From the NCBI GenBank assembly GCA_963662155.1, contig OY759265.1, forward strand, positions 40,154,905-40,218,904: a DNA stretch of 64,000 bases, in the 5' to 3' direction. This document shows, in pieces, positions 62,570 through 64,000 of this stretch (positions are counted from its first letter, which is position 1; each line of letters opens with the position of its first letter). The DNA is from Lamellibrachia columna. Lineage: Eukaryota > Annelida > Polychaeta > Sabellida > Siboglinidae. The position numbers were made by a program, and so were the translations under genes. The notes beneath the pieces were generated by a model. It was not told where the DNA came from and made no database searches. It worked only from the letters and a program-made list of their open reading frames with translations.

Positions 62570-64000
62570 AACAAAGGGATTCCAGTGCAGAAAGATCCAC
62601 CAGGGCTATATCACCACATGCAAACCTCGGGGATACTGGGTATGAATGTTTTGGGTGCAATCCCAGAAATTAGGAAACTACTTCGCACCATAAAGACCCA
62701 TGATAAACCAAACGGGGAATAGAGGGACTAGTAGTGAAAATTTCAGGGGACACAAGTATAAATATACAGGAATGGTCATCGTGTAATGTCACAGTGTCGC
62801 GGCCACGTTGCAGCGGAATGGCAGAACCATTGGATGTACCCCTAAAGGGGGGTTTACTCCTCCAAGCGGGACTAGTAGGTTCCATTAATGGATGTTTTGG
62901 GGTGACCGTCGTCAACCCAATTCCCAACGAGGTGTGATTGCGTTCCCATTCCCCGGTAGGGAGATTTTATACAGTTGATGTAATCGACAGGGATCCAGAT
63001 AGCACGGTAGGTTTCCAGGAATTGGATGACGGGTTGAGAGTAAGCTTGGAACCCAGACAGGTGACAGCTAATAGACTATGGGTAAGCAGCAAGCAAAGTC
63101 GTGACATACCTGAGTTGCCCAGTGATAAGAGTTGGATGCGAGATGTGAGTATTGGTGATGTGCCGCCTACTGAAAGAGATCGCCTGACTGAATTGTTGCA
63201 CTCAAATCGGCAAGTATTTGCTCAAAATGAAAGTGATGTTGGGTTGACATACACTGTCAAACACCGAATATGCACAACAGAAGACGGTCCTGTCAGAGCG
63301 GCCTACCGTCGCATCCCACCGCCTCAGTTTGAGGAAGTCAAGGCACACATTAATGATCTAATTCAGCAGCGAATAGTCAGACCTAGTCGGTCGGAATACG
63401 CCAGCCCAATAGTTATTTGTAAGAAAAAGAACGGGAACATTAGGATGTGTGTGGACTACCGTAGACTTAACAACAAGACGAGGAAGGATGCATTCCCACT
63501 CCCACGAGTGGATGAGATTTTTTATCATCTGGTAGGAACCAAGTATTTCTCGACAGTAAATTTGAAATCGGCACACAATCAAGTGGACATAGACGAGTCT
63601 GATCAACATAAGACATTAGTTTGTATGAGTACATGAAGATGCTCTATGGACTTTGTAATTCACCTGCTACATTTCAGAGGTTACTGCACATCGTATTCAG
63701 GGAGGAGATGAATGAAAAAGTGCTGATTTTCTTAGATGACATAATCATATACTCCTCCACTACTGAAGAGCACTTTGAACGATTGGCGTTAGTGTTTCGC
63801 CGACTAACATCTCACTGGTAAAGATAAAACCTACTAAGTGCTATCTATTTTGGAAATCAATTTCGTACTTAGGACAGCTAATATCTGATCAAGGGATTTC
63901 GGTTAACACAGAAAAGGTGAAAGCGGTAAGCGAATGGCCAGTACCAGAGAATGCGAGGGAACTTAAAATCTTCCTGGGTACAACGGGATATCACCGACGT
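62570..64000 (+). pseudogene. Gypsy-type Pol (protease tail and reverse transcriptase), cut by window end
   Basis: A protease-like tail (ILGMNVLG near 62,630-62,655) lacks the catalytic DTG part. RT follows with EYASPIVICKKKNGNIRMCV, DYRRLN, KMLYGLCNSPATFQ, FLDDIIIYS (catalytic LDD) and ISYLGQLISDQG. Stops near 62,720 and at 62,935, and frame changes near 63,625 and 63,815, show that it is decayed. RNase H and integrase would lie right of the window. Confidence 0.75.

Overview
The window is AT-rich, intron-rich animal DNA packed with microsatellites, minisatellites and decayed transposons. Minus-strand exons with canonical splice sites encode a receptor-type protein tyrosine phosphatase (RPTP) with EGF-like, F5/8-C (fucolectin-like), fibronectin III (FN3), transmembrane and tandem PTP domains. 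This architecture, present here as neighbouring duplicates, points to a lophotrochozoan, most likely a bivalve mollusc. That assignment is an inference. Nothing prokaryotic is present: no operons, ribosome binding sites or CRISPR.

Two paralogous RPTP genes lie head to tail on the minus strand. Gene B is complete. Its signal-peptide exon is at 57,051-57,108 and its stop codon at 19,616. I reconstructed 27 exons whose phases all match; their lengths total 3,654 nt, which is 1,217 codons plus a stop. The predicted order is signal peptide, EGF-like, F5/8-C, EGF-like pair, two FN3 domains, transmembrane segment, active-looking PTP domain D1 and degenerate domain D2. Gene A has its signal exon at 14,339-14,393 and six further exons from 3,131 down to 120; the rest lies left of the window. 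Gene A carries two frameshifts relative to gene B, a 10-bp tandem duplication in an FN3 exon and a net 1-nt loss in the F5/8-C exon, so it looks like a recent pseudogene.

The introns and intergenic DNA hold many elements. They include CR1/L2-type LINE fragments, a CR1-like ORF1 with a zinc finger and SGNH-esterase motifs (55.1-56.7 kb), and a decayed coding repeat of an unnamed family (10.5-13.1 kb). They also include gypsy remnants (39.2-40.2 kb and 61.8-64.0 kb), a non-autonomous hAT element with a near-perfect 8-bp target duplication (57,878-59,556), an 85-bp minisatellite (38.2-39.1 kb) and a 490-bp array based on ACACGC.

The most remarkable object is a 6.9-kb nested foldback element at 41,544-48,465, in the first intron of gene B. 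It has inverted repeats of about 1.1 kb, inner arms made of a 62-bp minisatellite in opposite orientations, a second inverted core and a central hairpin. It is flanked by a perfect 6-bp duplication (AAGGTA). The 5'-AG ends, 6-bp duplication and long inverted repeats resemble Polinton/Maverick termini, yet no coding capacity is visible. It may be a non-autonomous, Polinton-mobilised foldback element.
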